DNA of 64,000 bases from DASUFE01 sp036274675 (GTDB lineage: Bacteria; Pseudomonadota; Gammaproteobacteria; HTCC5015). Location of the stretch: NCBI GenBank assembly GCA_036274675.1, contig DASUFE010000059.1, positions 4,070 through 68,069 on the forward strand, in the 5' to 3' direction. Within the stretch, counting starts at the first letter, position 1. The number at the start of each line of letters is the position of its first letter. Under the pieces are notes generated by a model that had not been told where the DNA came from, made no database searches, and worked only from the letters and a program-made list of their open reading frames with translations. Positions 50,490-59,334 of this stretch are shown in pieces. Position numbers and translations under genes: made by a program.

Positions 50490-52192
50490 ATATTTTTCTT
50501 TTTGATCTCCTGCAGCAGGTCTTTAAGCGGCAGCAGGCCTTCGTCGGTGCCCCGGCGGTTCTTGTATTCGACCACTCCCGCGTCCAGGTTCTTTTCGCTC
50601 AGCACCAGGCGGTGTGGAATACCGATCAGTTCCATGTCGGCGAACATGACGCCCGGTCGCGCCTCGCGGTCGTCCAGCAATACGTCGTAACCGGCATTCT
50701 GCAGTTGGTTGTAAACGTCCTCGACGGCGGCACGTAGTTTTTCCGAGCGTTGCAGGCCAATGGGGACGAGCGCAATCTGAAAGGGCGCCAGCGGCGCGGG
50801 CCAGACGATGCCCTGTGCATCGTGATTTTGTTCGATCGCGGCAGCGACGATACGGGTAACGCCGATGCCGTAGCAGCCCATCTGCATGACGACCGATTTC
50901 CCGGACTCGTCGAGCACCGCCGCGTTCATGGCCTTGCTGTACTTGTCGCCGAGCTGGAAGATGTGTCCTACCTCGATGCCGCGCACGATTTTGAGTGTGC
51001 CTTTGCCATCAGGGCTCGGATCGCCTTCAACCGCGTTCCGGATATCGGCGACCTTCGGCAGCACGACATCGCGTTCCCAGTTGAGCCCGGTCCAGTGCTT
51101 GCCATTCTGGTTGGCGCCGCTGACGAAATCCGCCACCTGCAGTGCATCACGGTCCGCGATCACCGGTATTTTCAGGTCTTTGGGTCCGATAAAACCGGGC
51201 ACGCATCCGATGACGCGCTGCACGGTTGCTTCGTCGACCATCCGCAGCGGAGAGGCGACTTCCGGCAGCTTGGCGGCCTTGACTTCGTTCAGGGTGTGAT
51301 CACCGCGCAGCACCAGCGCGACGATCTCGCTATCACAGCCTTTTACCAGCAGGGTTTTGACGCAGCGTTGCGGCGGGACTTTCAGGAAAGACGAAACTTC
51401 TTCGATGGTTTTCTGCGTGGGAGTATCGACCAGTTGTGGTTTGGCCTGGGGCGCCGGGCGTTTCCCGGCAGGCTGGGCTGCGCTCGCCATCTCCAGATTG
51501 GCCGCATAATCGCTCCCCGTCGAAAACACGATCGCGTCTTCGCCGCTGTCGGCCAGCACATGGAATTCCTGCGAGCGGTTGCCGCCGATGGCCCCTGAAT
51601 CCGCCGCGACGGCGCGGAAGTCGAGCCCCATGCGCGAGAACATCCGGCTGTAGGCCTCGTACATCTTGTCGTAGGTTTCCAGCAGGGAGGCCTCGTCCAT
51701 GTGGAAGGAATAGGCGTCTTTCATGATGAATTCGCGGGCGCGCATCACGCCGAAACGCGGTCTGATTTCGTCGCGGAACTTAAGCTGAATCTGATAGTAG
51801 TTAACCGGCAGCTGCTTGTAACTGTTCAGCTCGCGCCGCGCGTAATCAGTGATGACTTCCTCATGCGTGGGACCATAGCAGTACTGGCGCTCGGCGGAGT
51901 CCGTCATTTTGAGCAGCAGGGGTCCAAAAGCGTCCCAGCGGCCGGTTTCCTGCCACAGTTCCGCCGGCAGCACGGTCGGCATCAGCACTTCGAGGGCCCC
52001 GGCCCGGTTCATCTCCTCGCGGATAATGTTTTCGACCTTGCGCAGCACGCGCAACCCGAGCGGCATCCAGGTGTACAGGCCGGAGCCCAGTTTGCGGATA
52101 AGGCCCGCGCGCAGCATCAGCTGGTGACTGATGATTTCGGCTTCGGCGGGCGTCTGCTTGGAAGTGGATATGGGAAACTGTGTGGTACGCAT
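50486..52192 (-). CDS. proS: prolyl-tRNA synthetase, bacterial type
   Basis: ProS charges tRNA-Pro. The 568-residue class II synthetase begins MRTTQFPISTSKQTPAEAEI and has motif 2 (EIRPRFGVMRAREFIMKDAYS), the inserted editing domain (about 230-390) that clears Ala-tRNA-Pro, and motif 3 (GCYGIGVTRIVAA). Followed on the same transcript by the lytic transglycosylase. Confidence 0.97.
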   Translation of the reverse strand: MRTTQFPISTSKQTPAEAEIISHQLMLRAGLIRKLGSGLYTWMPLGLRVLRKVENIIREEMNRAGALEVLMPTVLPAELWQETGRWDAFGPLLLKMTDSAERQYCYGPTHEEVITDYARRELNSYKQLPVNYYQIQLKFRDEIRPRFGVMRAREFIMKDAYSFHMDEASLLETYDKMYEAYSRMFSRMGLDFRAVAADSGAIGGNRSQEFHVLADSGEDAIVFSTGSDYAANLEMASAAQPAGKRPAPQAKPQLVDTPTQKTIEEVSSFLKVPPQRCVKTLLVKGCDSEIVALVLRGDHTLNEVKAAKLPEVASPLRMVDEATVQRVIGCVPGFIGPKDLKIPVIADRDALQVADFVSGANQNGKHWTGLNWERDVVLPKVADIRNAVEGDPSPDGKGTLKIVRGIEVGHIFQLGDKYSKAMNAAVLDESGKSVVMQMGCYGIGVTRIVAAAIEQNHDAQGIVWPAPLAPFQIALVPIGLQRSEKLRAAVEDVYNQLQNAGYDVLLDDREARPGVMFADMELIGIPHRLVLSEKNLDAGVVEYKNRRGTDEGLLPLKDLLQEIKKKNI

Positions 52193-52206
52193 GCGGTTCT
52201 TTCTTG

Positions 52207-52665
52207 TTATTTACAATTTTTTTTCAGGCTCTCGCGCAGTTCCTTCACTTCGGCCTCCCTTTCCTCCGCGGTCAGGACCGCGGGTTCACCGCCGTCTTCG
52301 CTCGCGCGGCGCACCACCGGTTTGGTGGTCAGGGTCTCAACGTCCTGGCGCATCTGCTCGCATTGTTTCTTGCGATCGGCCTCCGCCTTCTGCATTTTTT
52401 TCTGGTCTTCCTCGGCGGTTTTTCTTTCCTCGCGGCGCTCGTTGAAAGCGGCTGCAGCGTCCTTGGTTTTCTGGCCGGTGCTGTCGTTGGCCGAACGCCG
52501 TTGGGGTGTTTTGAGTTTTTCCGCGCCCTGGGCGCCGGACGGGGGCGGGGACTGCGAATAGACGGTTTCGCCGTTTTCGTCGGTATATTTATAGGTAGCG
52601 GAATGGGCGGTCAAAGCCGTTGTCATCAGGGCGCACAGCAAAGCGGGCAGGAGAGGATATCGCAT
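52207..52665 (-). CDS. DUF4124 domain-containing secreted protein
   Basis: From ATG 52665 (GAGG upstream) the protein has 152 residues, a signal peptide ending near TAHSA and the DUF4124 core (TYKYTDENGETVYSQSPPP), which is widespread in proteobacteria. A charged coiled-coil region (about 85-150) follows. Role unknown. It lies 14 bases upstream of proS and may be cotranscribed. Confidence 0.85.
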   Translation of the reverse strand: MRYPLLPALLCALMTTALTAHSATYKYTDENGETVYSQSPPPSGAQGAEKLKTPQRRSANDSTGQKTKDAAAAFNERREERKTAEEDQKKMQKAEADRKKQCEQMRQDVETLTTKPVVRRASEDGGEPAVLTAEEREAEVKELRESLKKNCK

Positions 52666-52744
52666 AACAACCACCTCGGTTCGGAATGGGTTGCCAGGGA
52701 TTATAACGCAGCTTTGTTGTTATGTGCTTTGATCTATAGGTGGA

Positions 52745-54157
52745 TTACAGTACTTCAGAGGCATGATCTGCAAGTCGTGAACGTTCTCCGCGTTGCAGGG
52801 TGATATGACCGCTGTGCTCCCAATGCTTGAAGCGGTCGACGACATAGGTCAGGCCGGAGGTGGTTTCAGTAAGATAAGGTGTGTCGATCTGGGCGATATT
52901 ACCCAGGCAAACCACCTTGGTGCCGGGGCCGGCGCGGGTGATCAGTGTCTTCATCTGCTTGGCCGTCAGGTTCTGCGCCTCGTCTATAATCACGTAGCGA
53001 TTGATAAAGGTTCTGCCCCGCATAAAGTTGACGGAGCGGATTTTGATCTTGCCGCGCAGCAGGTCGTTGGTGGCCTCGCGTTCCCAGCTGCCGCCTGCCT
53101 GTTCGCCGCCGGTCAGAACTTCCAGGTTGTCCATTAGTGCGCCCATCCACGGAGTCATTTTTTCCTCTTCCGTGCCGGGCAGAAAGCCGATGTCTTCGCC
53201 CACCGGTACGGTGACGCGCGTCATGATGATTTCCTTGTAACGACTCATATCGAGGATCTGCGCAAGGCCTGCCGCCAGCGTGAGCAGGGTTTTGCCGGTG
53301 CCGGCATGGCCGAGCAGGGTGACGAAGTCGATATCGGGGTCCATCAGGAAGTTGAGCGCGAAGTTCTGGCCGATGTTGCGCGCGTTGATACCCCAGACCG
53401 AGTTCTTGGAATTCATGTAATTGGTGGCGAGCTCGATAATGGCCTCGTTGCCGTCAAGTTTGCGTACGATCGCCTGGAAGTTGCTTTCGTCTTTGAGGTG
53501 CAGGCACTGTCCCGGCAACCAGGTGGGGGGCAGCGGGCCGGAGATGCGATAAAAGGTGCGGCCTTCCTCCTTCCAGGACTCCATCTGCTTGCCGTGGGTG
53601 TCCCAGAAATCCGCTGGCAGCTGGGTCAGGCCGCTTGGCAGCAGGCTGACGTCATCCAGCGCCTGGTCGCTGTAATAGTCCTCGGCATTGATTTTGAGCG
53701 CGCGCGCCTTGATGCGCAGGTTGATATCTTTCGTAACCAGCGTAACTTCGCGGTCCGGCCATTTTTGCTGGACAGACATCGCGGTGGCGAGAATGGTGTT
53801 GTCGGCCTTGTTGCCCGGCAGCGCCGGCGGCAGGCGTACGCCGTGTTCGTGGGTTTCGAAGAACAGCCGGCCGAGCGCATGCTTGGCATCGCCGTTGACC
53901 GGTAACGCCAGGTGCTGCAGCGGCAGGCCCTGCTCTATATCGTAGTCGGCGTGCTGTTTCAGCAGCTCGTCCATGAAGCGACTGGTCTGACGGGCGTTGC
54001 GCGAAACTTCCGACAGACCTTTCTTGCTGTTATCCAGTTCTTCCAGCACCGTCATCGGGATGTAGAGATCGTGCTCGTGGAAGCGGAACAGGCAACTGGG
54101 ATCGTGCATCAGGACTGAGGAGTCCAGCACGAACAGTCGCGGTTTTTTGTCTGCCAT
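52745..54157 (-). CDS. PhoH family protein with N-terminal PIN domain
   Basis: The 470-residue protein joins a PIN-type nuclease domain (about 1-150; acidic residues in VLDSSVLMHDP and VLEELDNS) to a PhoH ATPase domain (Walker A GHAGTGKT at about 285, later RTFINRYVIIDEAQNLT). This PIN-PhoH (PhoH2) architecture acts as an RNA helicase/nuclease in mycobacteria, which may carry over here. It follows bcp by 18 bases. Confidence 0.93.
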   Translation of the reverse strand: MADKKPRLFVLDSSVLMHDPSCLFRFHEHDLYIPMTVLEELDNSKKGLSEVSRNARQTSRFMDELLKQHADYDIEQGLPLQHLALPVNGDAKHALGRLFFETHEHGVRLPPALPGNKADNTILATAMSVQQKWPDREVTLVTKDINLRIKARALKINAEDYYSDQALDDVSLLPSGLTQLPADFWDTHGKQMESWKEEGRTFYRISGPLPPTWLPGQCLHLKDESNFQAIVRKLDGNEAIIELATNYMNSKNSVWGINARNIGQNFALNFLMDPDIDFVTLLGHAGTGKTLLTLAAGLAQILDMSRYKEIIMTRVTVPVGEDIGFLPGTEEEKMTPWMGALMDNLEVLTGGEQAGGSWEREATNDLLRGKIKIRSVNFMRGRTFINRYVIIDEAQNLTAKQMKTLITRAGPGTKVVCLGNIAQIDTPYLTETTSGLTYVVDRFKHWEHSGHITLQRGERSRLADHASEVL

Positions 54158-54175
54158 TTCGGGTATCGGCTCTTG

Positions 54176-54643
54176 TTAGAGTTCTGTTACGGCAGCCAGG
54201 ACTTCATTGACATGGTCCTGTACTTTCACCTTGCGCCATTCCCTGCGCAACACTCCTTTGCTGTCGATCAGGAAGGTGCTTCTCTCGACGCCGCGCACCT
54301 GCTTCCCGTACATGTTTTTCATCTGCATGACATCGAAGACTGTACACAGGGTTTCGTCGGGGTCCGACAGCAGTTCGAAGGGAAAGTCGTATTTAGCCTT
54401 GAAGCTTTCGTGCGATTTCACGGTATCCCGTGAGACGCCGATGACCTGTGTGTTCAGCTTGACGAATTGTTTGATCTCGTCCCTGAAGTCCTGTCCTTCC
54501 TGAGTGCAGCCCGGGGTATCGTCCTTGGGGTAAAAATACAGCACGGTATTTTTACCCGTTAAATCTTTTTCTGTGATGGTTTTACCGCTGGTGGCTTGCA
54601 GTTTGAAGGCGGGAACGGGTTTCCCGAGGGCGGCTTTAGCCAT
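54176..54643 (-). CDS. bcp: thioredoxin-dependent peroxiredoxin, Bcp/PrxQ family
   Basis: From ATG 54643 (GGAGAA upstream) the protein has 154 residues. The peroxidatic cysteine is Cys46 in DDTPGCTQEGQDFRD. The resolving cysteine of typical Bcp (five residues later, position 51) is Gln here, so it would work as a 1-Cys enzyme or use the distant cysteine in ETLCTVFDV. The frame upstream to 54760 is not coding. First gene before phoH. Confidence 0.92.
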   Translation of the reverse strand: MAKAALGKPVPAFKLQATSGKTITEKDLTGKNTVLYFYPKDDTPGCTQEGQDFRDEIKQFVKLNTQVIGVSRDTVKSHESFKAKYDFPFELLSDPDETLCTVFDVMQMKNMYGKQVRGVERSTFLIDSKGVLRREWRKVKVQDHVNEVLAAVTEL

Positions 54644-54676
54644 TGGTTTGGGGTTCTCCGTAGTGCTTTGAGGGAC

Positions 54677-54704
54677 AGTGTACACGAGGCGGCCTAATCT
54701 GCAA
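54677..54704 (-). promoter_or_regulatory. candidate promoter of bcp-phoH
   Basis: On the minus strand TTGCAG (54699-54704) and TACACT (54677-54682) are 16 bases apart, about 34 bases before the bcp ATG. Both boxes are moderate. Confidence 0.35.
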
Positions 54705-54731
54705 ACGATCCTGGAAACGCGGGCAAAACGG

Positions 54732-54760
54732 TTGTCAAGCACGGTGACTATCAGTAACAT
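54732..54760 (+). promoter_or_regulatory. candidate promoter of dapA
   Basis: TTGTCA (54732-54737), 17 bases, TAACAT (54755-54760); the dapA ATG follows 41 bases later. It is back to back with the bcp promoter candidate. Confidence 0.45.
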
Positions 54761-54801
54761 GCCCGCTCTCTTCCCATCCCTGAAGCAGCGCAGGCTTTAT
54801 C

Positions 54802-55677
54802 ATGTTTCAAGGCAGTATGGTGGCCCTGGTCACCCCGATGCATCCGGACGGCAGCCTGGACCGTGATGCGCTGGCGCGCCTGATTGATTTTCACTGTGCG
54901 CAGGGAACCGATGCCATCGTTGCGGCAGGCACCACCGGCGAATCGGCCACCCTCGATTTCGATGAACATATTGAGTTGATCGAGCTTTGCGTTCGGCTGG
55001 TGAAAGGGCGAATTCCATTGATCGCGGGCACAGGCGCCAATTCCACGGCTGAAGCGGTGTTTTTGACCCGGCGTGCCAGAGAAGTCGGCGCCAACGCTTG
55101 CCTGCTGGTTACACCCTACTATAACAAGCCGACGCAGCAGGGCTTGTACCTGCACCACAAGGCGGTTGCGGAAGCTGTCGATATTCCGCAGATTCTCTAC
55201 AATGTGCCCGGACGCACGGCGGTAGACATGCAGCCGGAAACGGTGCAGCGGCTGGCGCAGATCCCGAATATCATCGGCATCAAGGAGGCAACGGGCAAGC
55301 TTGAGCGCGCGCGCCGCATTCTGGAATTGTGCCCGGAGAGTTTTGCGCTTTATTCCGGCGACGATGAAACGGCGATGGAATGGATGCTGGCGGGGGCTGT
55401 CGGCGTGATTTCGGTCACGGCCAATGTGGCACCCGCGGCCATGAGCGCCCTTTGCGCCGCCTGCCTGGCGGGGGATTCGAAACGCGCTCTCGAAATCAAT
55501 CGGCCACTGGAGGCGCTGCATCGCGATTTATTCGTGGAAGCGAATCCGATTCCGGTGAAATGGGCGCTTGCCGAAATGAGCTTGATCGGCAGCGGCATCC
55601 GCTTGCCGCTGACCTGGTTGTCGGACCAGTATCATCCCACGCTGCGGGCCGCACTTATAAAGGCTGCTCTGGTCTAA
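54802..55677 (+). CDS. dapA: 4-hydroxy-tetrahydrodipicolinate synthase
   Basis: DapA condenses pyruvate with aspartate semialdehyde, the first step to lysine and diaminopimelate. The 291-residue TIM barrel has the Schiff-base lysine Lys161 (IIGIKEATG), Thr44/Thr45 (AAGTTGESATL) and Tyr133 (LYNVPGRT). It is followed 78 bases later by a BamC-like lipoprotein, the usual neighbour. Confidence 0.97.
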   Translation: MFQGSMVALVTPMHPDGSLDRDALARLIDFHCAQGTDAIVAAGTTGESATLDFDEHIELIELCVRLVKGRIPLIAGTGANSTAEAVFLTRRAREVGANACLLVTPYYNKPTQQGLYLHHKAVAEAVDIPQILYNVPGRTAVDMQPETVQRLAQIPNIIGIKEATGKLERARRILELCPESFALYSGDDETAMEWMLAGAVGVISVTANVAPAAMSALCAACLAGDSKRALEINRPLEALHRDLFVEANPIPVKWALAEMSLIGSGIRLPLTWLSDQYHPTLRAALIKAALV

Positions 55678-55755
55678 CTGCCGGTGCTCTTGCCCGTTCA
55701 GTAAGCTGCTAGTATGTATGCTCCGGCGATCCCGGGATTCTTAAAGGAAAGTGTA

Positions 55756-56088
55756 ATGATCAAGAAAACTGTCTTTGCCCTCTGCATGTCCCTGGTTGTC
55801 GTAGCCTGCGGTTCGGAGGTGCGGCGGCTGAAGGAAACCGAATACCTGCGCACCCAGACCGGGAAGCCCGTGGTCTATCCTGAGGGCTTGGGCCGTCCTA
55901 CCGAGGAAAAAACCTTTATTATTCCGGACCTGCCCAAGGGCACGCAGGCGTCCGAGGCGCCGGAGCTGCTGGCGTTGCCGCCGCGGCTGGCGGGCGTGGA
56001 TCTTTCCGAAGATGAGGATGACGAAAAGAAGCCCGAAGATAAGGAAGGAGGCAAACCGGGAGACGAGGGCTTTCTCGAACCCCGGTAG
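55756..56088 (+). CDS. short BamC-like lipoprotein
   Basis: From ATG 55756 (AGGA upstream) the protein has 110 residues with a lipoprotein signal (VVVAC). The mature N-terminus (RRLKETEYLRTQTGKPVVYP followed by EGL) resembles the unstructured N-terminal segment of BamC, which binds BamD. The two helix-grip domains of BamC (normally total length about 340-370) are missing; instead the protein ends in an acidic Glu/Asp/Lys tail. The dapA linkage supports a reduced BamC. It has no frameshifted continuation; the next gene is convergent. Confidence 0.7.
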   Translation: MIKKTVFALCMSLVVVACGSEVRRLKETEYLRTQTGKPVVYPEGLGRPTEEKTFIIPDLPKGTQASEAPELLALPPRLAGVDLSEDEDDEKKPEDKEGGKPGDEGFLEPR

Positions 56089-56114
56089 TTCGGGCCGGGG
56101 TCAGTGGATCGGCT

Positions 56115-56942
56115 TCAGGGCGACGTATCCTTGTCGTGTTCGATCATCGCGTAAGCGGAATGATTATGGATCGATTCGAAGTTCTCCGATTCGATCTTGT
56201 ATTGCCGGATCCGACCGTCCGCGTTCAGTTTCACTGCAATATCCCGCACCATGTCTTCCACGAATTTGGGGTTGTCGTAAGCCCTTTCAGTAACATATTT
56301 CTCGTCCGGCCGCTTCAATAAGCCATAGAGTTCGCAGGAAGCGGTGTCTTCGACGATATCGATCAGTTCCTCGATCCAGACGAACTCCCGGGCCAGAACC
56401 GACACTGTCACATGCGAGCGTTGGTTGTGCGCGCCGTAGTCGGAAATTTTCTTGGAACAGGGGCACAGGCTGGTGACAGGAACCAGTACCTTGATCTGGA
56501 TATCGATCCGGCCTTCGCGGATCTCTCCTATGAACGTGACCTCGTAGTCCATCAGGCTTTGCACACCGCTGACAGGGGCCGCTTTGTTGATGAAATAGGG
56601 GAAGGTCATTTCGATCACACCGCATTTCGCTTCCAGCAATTCGACCATTTCCAGCAGCATGTCCTGGAAGGAGTCGATGGAGATTTCGCGTTCATGGTTG
56701 TTCAGGATGTGCACGAAACGCGACATGTGCGTGCCTTTGAAATGCTGCGGCAGGTGTACGTACATGTTGAAGCGCGCTATGGTGTGTTGCACCCCCGTGC
56801 TCCGGTCCTTGACTACCACCGGATGCCGGATATCCTTGATCCCGACGCGGTTGATCGCCAGGCGTCGTAAGTCGGCGCTGCTTTGTACATCAGGGATATC
56901 GTCTTCGGCGAATTCCGCCGGGCCTGGTTTTTTCATTAGCAT
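56115..56942 (-). CDS. folE2: GTP cyclohydrolase IB (FolE2 type)
   Basis: FolE2 converts GTP to 7,8-dihydroneopterin triphosphate, using a metal other than zinc when zinc is scarce. The 275-residue protein starts at ATG 56942 (AGGA upstream) and has the family metal site in TSLCPCSKKISDYGAHNQRS. It is eight bases downstream of queD, so the pair supplies the first two steps of queuosine (and folate) pterin synthesis. Confidence 0.95.
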   Translation of the reverse strand: MLMKKPGPAEFAEDDIPDVQSSADLRRLAINRVGIKDIRHPVVVKDRSTGVQHTIARFNMYVHLPQHFKGTHMSRFVHILNNHEREISIDSFQDMLLEMVELLEAKCGVIEMTFPYFINKAAPVSGVQSLMDYEVTFIGEIREGRIDIQIKVLVPVTSLCPCSKKISDYGAHNQRSHVTVSVLAREFVWIEELIDIVEDTASCELYGLLKRPDEKYVTERAYDNPKFVEDMVRDIAVKLNADGRIRQYKIESENFESIHNHSAYAMIEHDKDTSP

Positions 56943-56950
56943 AGGTGTCC

Positions 56951-57325
56951 TTAGATCGAATACTTGACGCAGGCGCGGTCCGTTTCCCACAGCGTAACCG
57001 AGTGGACCTTGGCATGTTCGGTGTTGAGGTTGCTCGAAAGTTCCTGGAAAAACCAGGCCGCGATGTTTTCCGCGGTCGGATTGACCCTGTCGAAAGGCGG
57101 TATATCGTTGAGATAGCGATGGTCGAGCCGGTTGCCGACCTCGTTGGCGGCCTGCTTGATACGCTTGAAATCGATGGCCATCCCGGTTGGGTCCAGCTGA
57201 CTGGCAATCACTTCCACCTCCACTTTCCAGTTGTGGCCATGCATGCGGCTGCAGGCTCCGGGATAGCCGGCAAGGGTATGGGCGGAGGCGAATTCGGTGA
57301 GCACCTTGAGTGTGTAACTGGCCAT
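56951..57325 (-). CDS. queD: 6-carboxy-5,6,7,8-tetrahydropterin synthase
   Basis: QueD makes carboxytetrahydropterin, an early intermediate of queuosine. The 124-residue protein starts at ATG 57325 (MASYTLKVLTEFASAHTLAG). Zinc ligands are His16, His29 and His31, and the catalytic cysteine is Cys25 (ACSRMHGHNW). It lies 28 bases downstream of dxs and upstream of folE2. A tetrahydrobiopterin-type PTPS is less likely, given the cysteine. Confidence 0.93.
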   Translation of the reverse strand: MASYTLKVLTEFASAHTLAGYPGACSRMHGHNWKVEVEVIASQLDPTGMAIDFKRIKQAANEVGNRLDHRYLNDIPPFDRVNPTAENIAAWFFQELSSNLNTEHAKVHSVTLWETDRACVKYSI

Positions 57326-57353
57326 AACTAAACCTGAGTAAAACGCTCGGATA

Positions 57354-59258
57354 TTATCCGAGTTTTGACTGAGTGGCAATCGTATTGTGCGGGTGCTGGC
57401 CCAGCCAGGATTCAATCTGCCGGATCAATCCCGGCAAATCGAGCTCCGCATCACGCAGGGTTTCATCGCGCGAACCGTGCTCCACGAAACGGTCGGGGAG
57501 CCCGACGTTGAGCAGGAGGGGAATGGGGGTTTGTTGTTGGGCCAGGAATTCATTCACGGCGCTCCCCGCGCCGCCCTGTATGCTGTTTTCCTCGATCGTA
57601 ACCAGCCGCCGGTGCTGGCTGCACAATTCCAGGATCAGGTTCCGGTCCAGAGGTTTTACAAAACGCATGTTGACCACGGTGGCGTTGAAGCGCTCCCCCA
57701 GCTGCAAACTCGGCTGCACCATCGAGCCGAAGGCGAGGATGGCGAGATCCTGGCCGCGGCGGCGGATTTCCCCGCGCCCGATCGGCAACGGCTCCAGCCC
57801 GGGTTCGATCGTAACTCCGGGACCCTTGTCCCGGGGATAGCGTACCGCGGCCGGGCCGTTATGCAAAAAGCCGGTGGTCAGCATCTTGCGGCATTCGTTC
57901 TCATCAGCCGGAGCCATGATCAGCATGTTCGGCAGGCAGCGCATATAGCAAAAATCGAAGCTGCCTGAGTGCGTGGGGCCGTCGGCTCCGACCAGCCCCG
58001 CGCGGTCGATGGCGAACAGCACCGGCAGGTTCTGCAGCGCGACGTCGTGTATCAGCTGGTCATAACCGCGTTGTAGAAAGGTCGAGTAGATGGCGACCAC
58101 GGGTTTCAGGTTCTCGCAGGCCAGGCCCGCCGCCAGCGTCACGGCGTGCTGCTCCGCTATTCCGACATCGATATAGCGTTCCGGAAACTTCGCTTCAAAT
58201 TCCACGAGGCCGGAGCCTTCCCGCATTGCGGGCGTGATGCCGATCAGCCGCGAATCCTGTGCCGCCATATCGCACAGCCATTGCCCAAATATCTGGGTAT
58301 AGGTGGGACTGCCGGGCTTGCTCGGTGGCAGGCCTTTTTCCGGATCGAACACGGTGACGGCGTGGTATTTGACCTGTTCCTTCTCGGCCGGGGCATACCC
58401 CTTGCCTTTGGTAGTGATAATGTGCAGCAACCGCGGGCCTTTGAGTTTTTTCAGGTTGCGCAGGATGTGCAGCAGGCCGGGCAGGTCGTGCCCGTCGACC
58501 GGGCCGAAATAATCAAAACCCAGCTCCTCGAACAGGGTGCCGGGAGTCATCATGCCCTTGACGTGTTCTTCCGCACGCCGCGCGATTTCCATGAAGGCTT
58601 CGGGCATTTTTTCCAGCACTTTTTTGCCGCTTTCGCGCACGCTGGAATAAAACCGGCCGGACAGCAGGCGCGCCATATATTTGTTCAGGGCGCCGACGTT
58701 CGGCGAGATGGACATTTCGTTGTCGTTGAGGATCACCAGCAGGTCGGCATCGGTGGCGCCCCCGTGATTCAGGGCCTCAAATGCCATGCCCGCGGTCATC
58801 GCGCCGTCGCCGATGATGGCGACGCAGTGCCGGTTTTCCTTTTTTACCTTCACAGCCATCGCCATTCCGAGCGCTGCGCTGATCGAGGTGCTGGAGTGGC
58901 CGACGCCGAAGGCGTCGTATTCACTTTCGTCGCGTTTCGGGAAAGGGGACAGGCCGCCGTGCTTGCGGATGCTTTGCATGCGCTCGCGCCGCCCGGTCAG
59001 GATTTTGTGCGGGTAGGCCTGATGACCCACGTCCCAGACCAGCCGATCGTAGGGAGTGTTGAAAAGGTAATGCAACGCGATCGTAAGTTCGATGGTGCCG
59101 AGGTTGGCTCCGAAATGGCCGCTGGAAGCGGCGACGGACTCAATTACGAACTCACGCAGCTCCCGGCTCAACGGCCCGAGTTGATGTTCTTCCAGCTTGC
59201 GCAAATCAGCCGGCGCTTGGATCGCCTGCAACAGCGGGTATTTATCCGGGTTTTTCAT
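57354..59258 (-). CDS. dxs: 1-deoxy-D-xylulose-5-phosphate synthase
   Basis: Dxs makes DXP from pyruvate and glyceraldehyde-3-phosphate, the first step of the MEP isoprenoid pathway. The 634-residue ThDP enzyme has GDGAMTAGMAFEALNHGG (ThDP-binding), FDYFGPVDGHDL and GADGPTHSGSFDFCYMR. ispA and xseB lie upstream, the standard xseB-ispA-dxs order. Confidence 0.98.
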   Translation of the reverse strand: MKNPDKYPLLQAIQAPADLRKLEEHQLGPLSRELREFVIESVAASSGHFGANLGTIELTIALHYLFNTPYDRLVWDVGHQAYPHKILTGRRERMQSIRKHGGLSPFPKRDESEYDAFGVGHSSTSISAALGMAMAVKVKKENRHCVAIIGDGAMTAGMAFEALNHGGATDADLLVILNDNEMSISPNVGALNKYMARLLSGRFYSSVRESGKKVLEKMPEAFMEIARRAEEHVKGMMTPGTLFEELGFDYFGPVDGHDLPGLLHILRNLKKLKGPRLLHIITTKGKGYAPAEKEQVKYHAVTVFDPEKGLPPSKPGSPTYTQIFGQWLCDMAAQDSRLIGITPAMREGSGLVEFEAKFPERYIDVGIAEQHAVTLAAGLACENLKPVVAIYSTFLQRGYDQLIHDVALQNLPVLFAIDRAGLVGADGPTHSGSFDFCYMRCLPNMLIMAPADENECRKMLTTGFLHNGPAAVRYPRDKGPGVTIEPGLEPLPIGRGEIRRRGQDLAILAFGSMVQPSLQLGERFNATVVNMRFVKPLDRNLILELCSQHRRLVTIEENSIQGGAGSAVNEFLAQQQTPIPLLLNVGLPDRFVEHGSRDETLRDAELDLPGLIRQIESWLGQHPHNTIATQSKLG

Positions 59259-59334
59259 AGGGAGCGTATTGTAGCGCGAGGCCGGGGCTGTCCAACAGTC
59301 CGGTTCGGAACCGGAGCCCTGCGGAAGGCTCCGG

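Noticed and set aside
52180..52803. Plus-strand ORF over the DUF4124 gene
   Set aside because: Antisense shadow; the minus-strand protein has a signal peptide and a family core.
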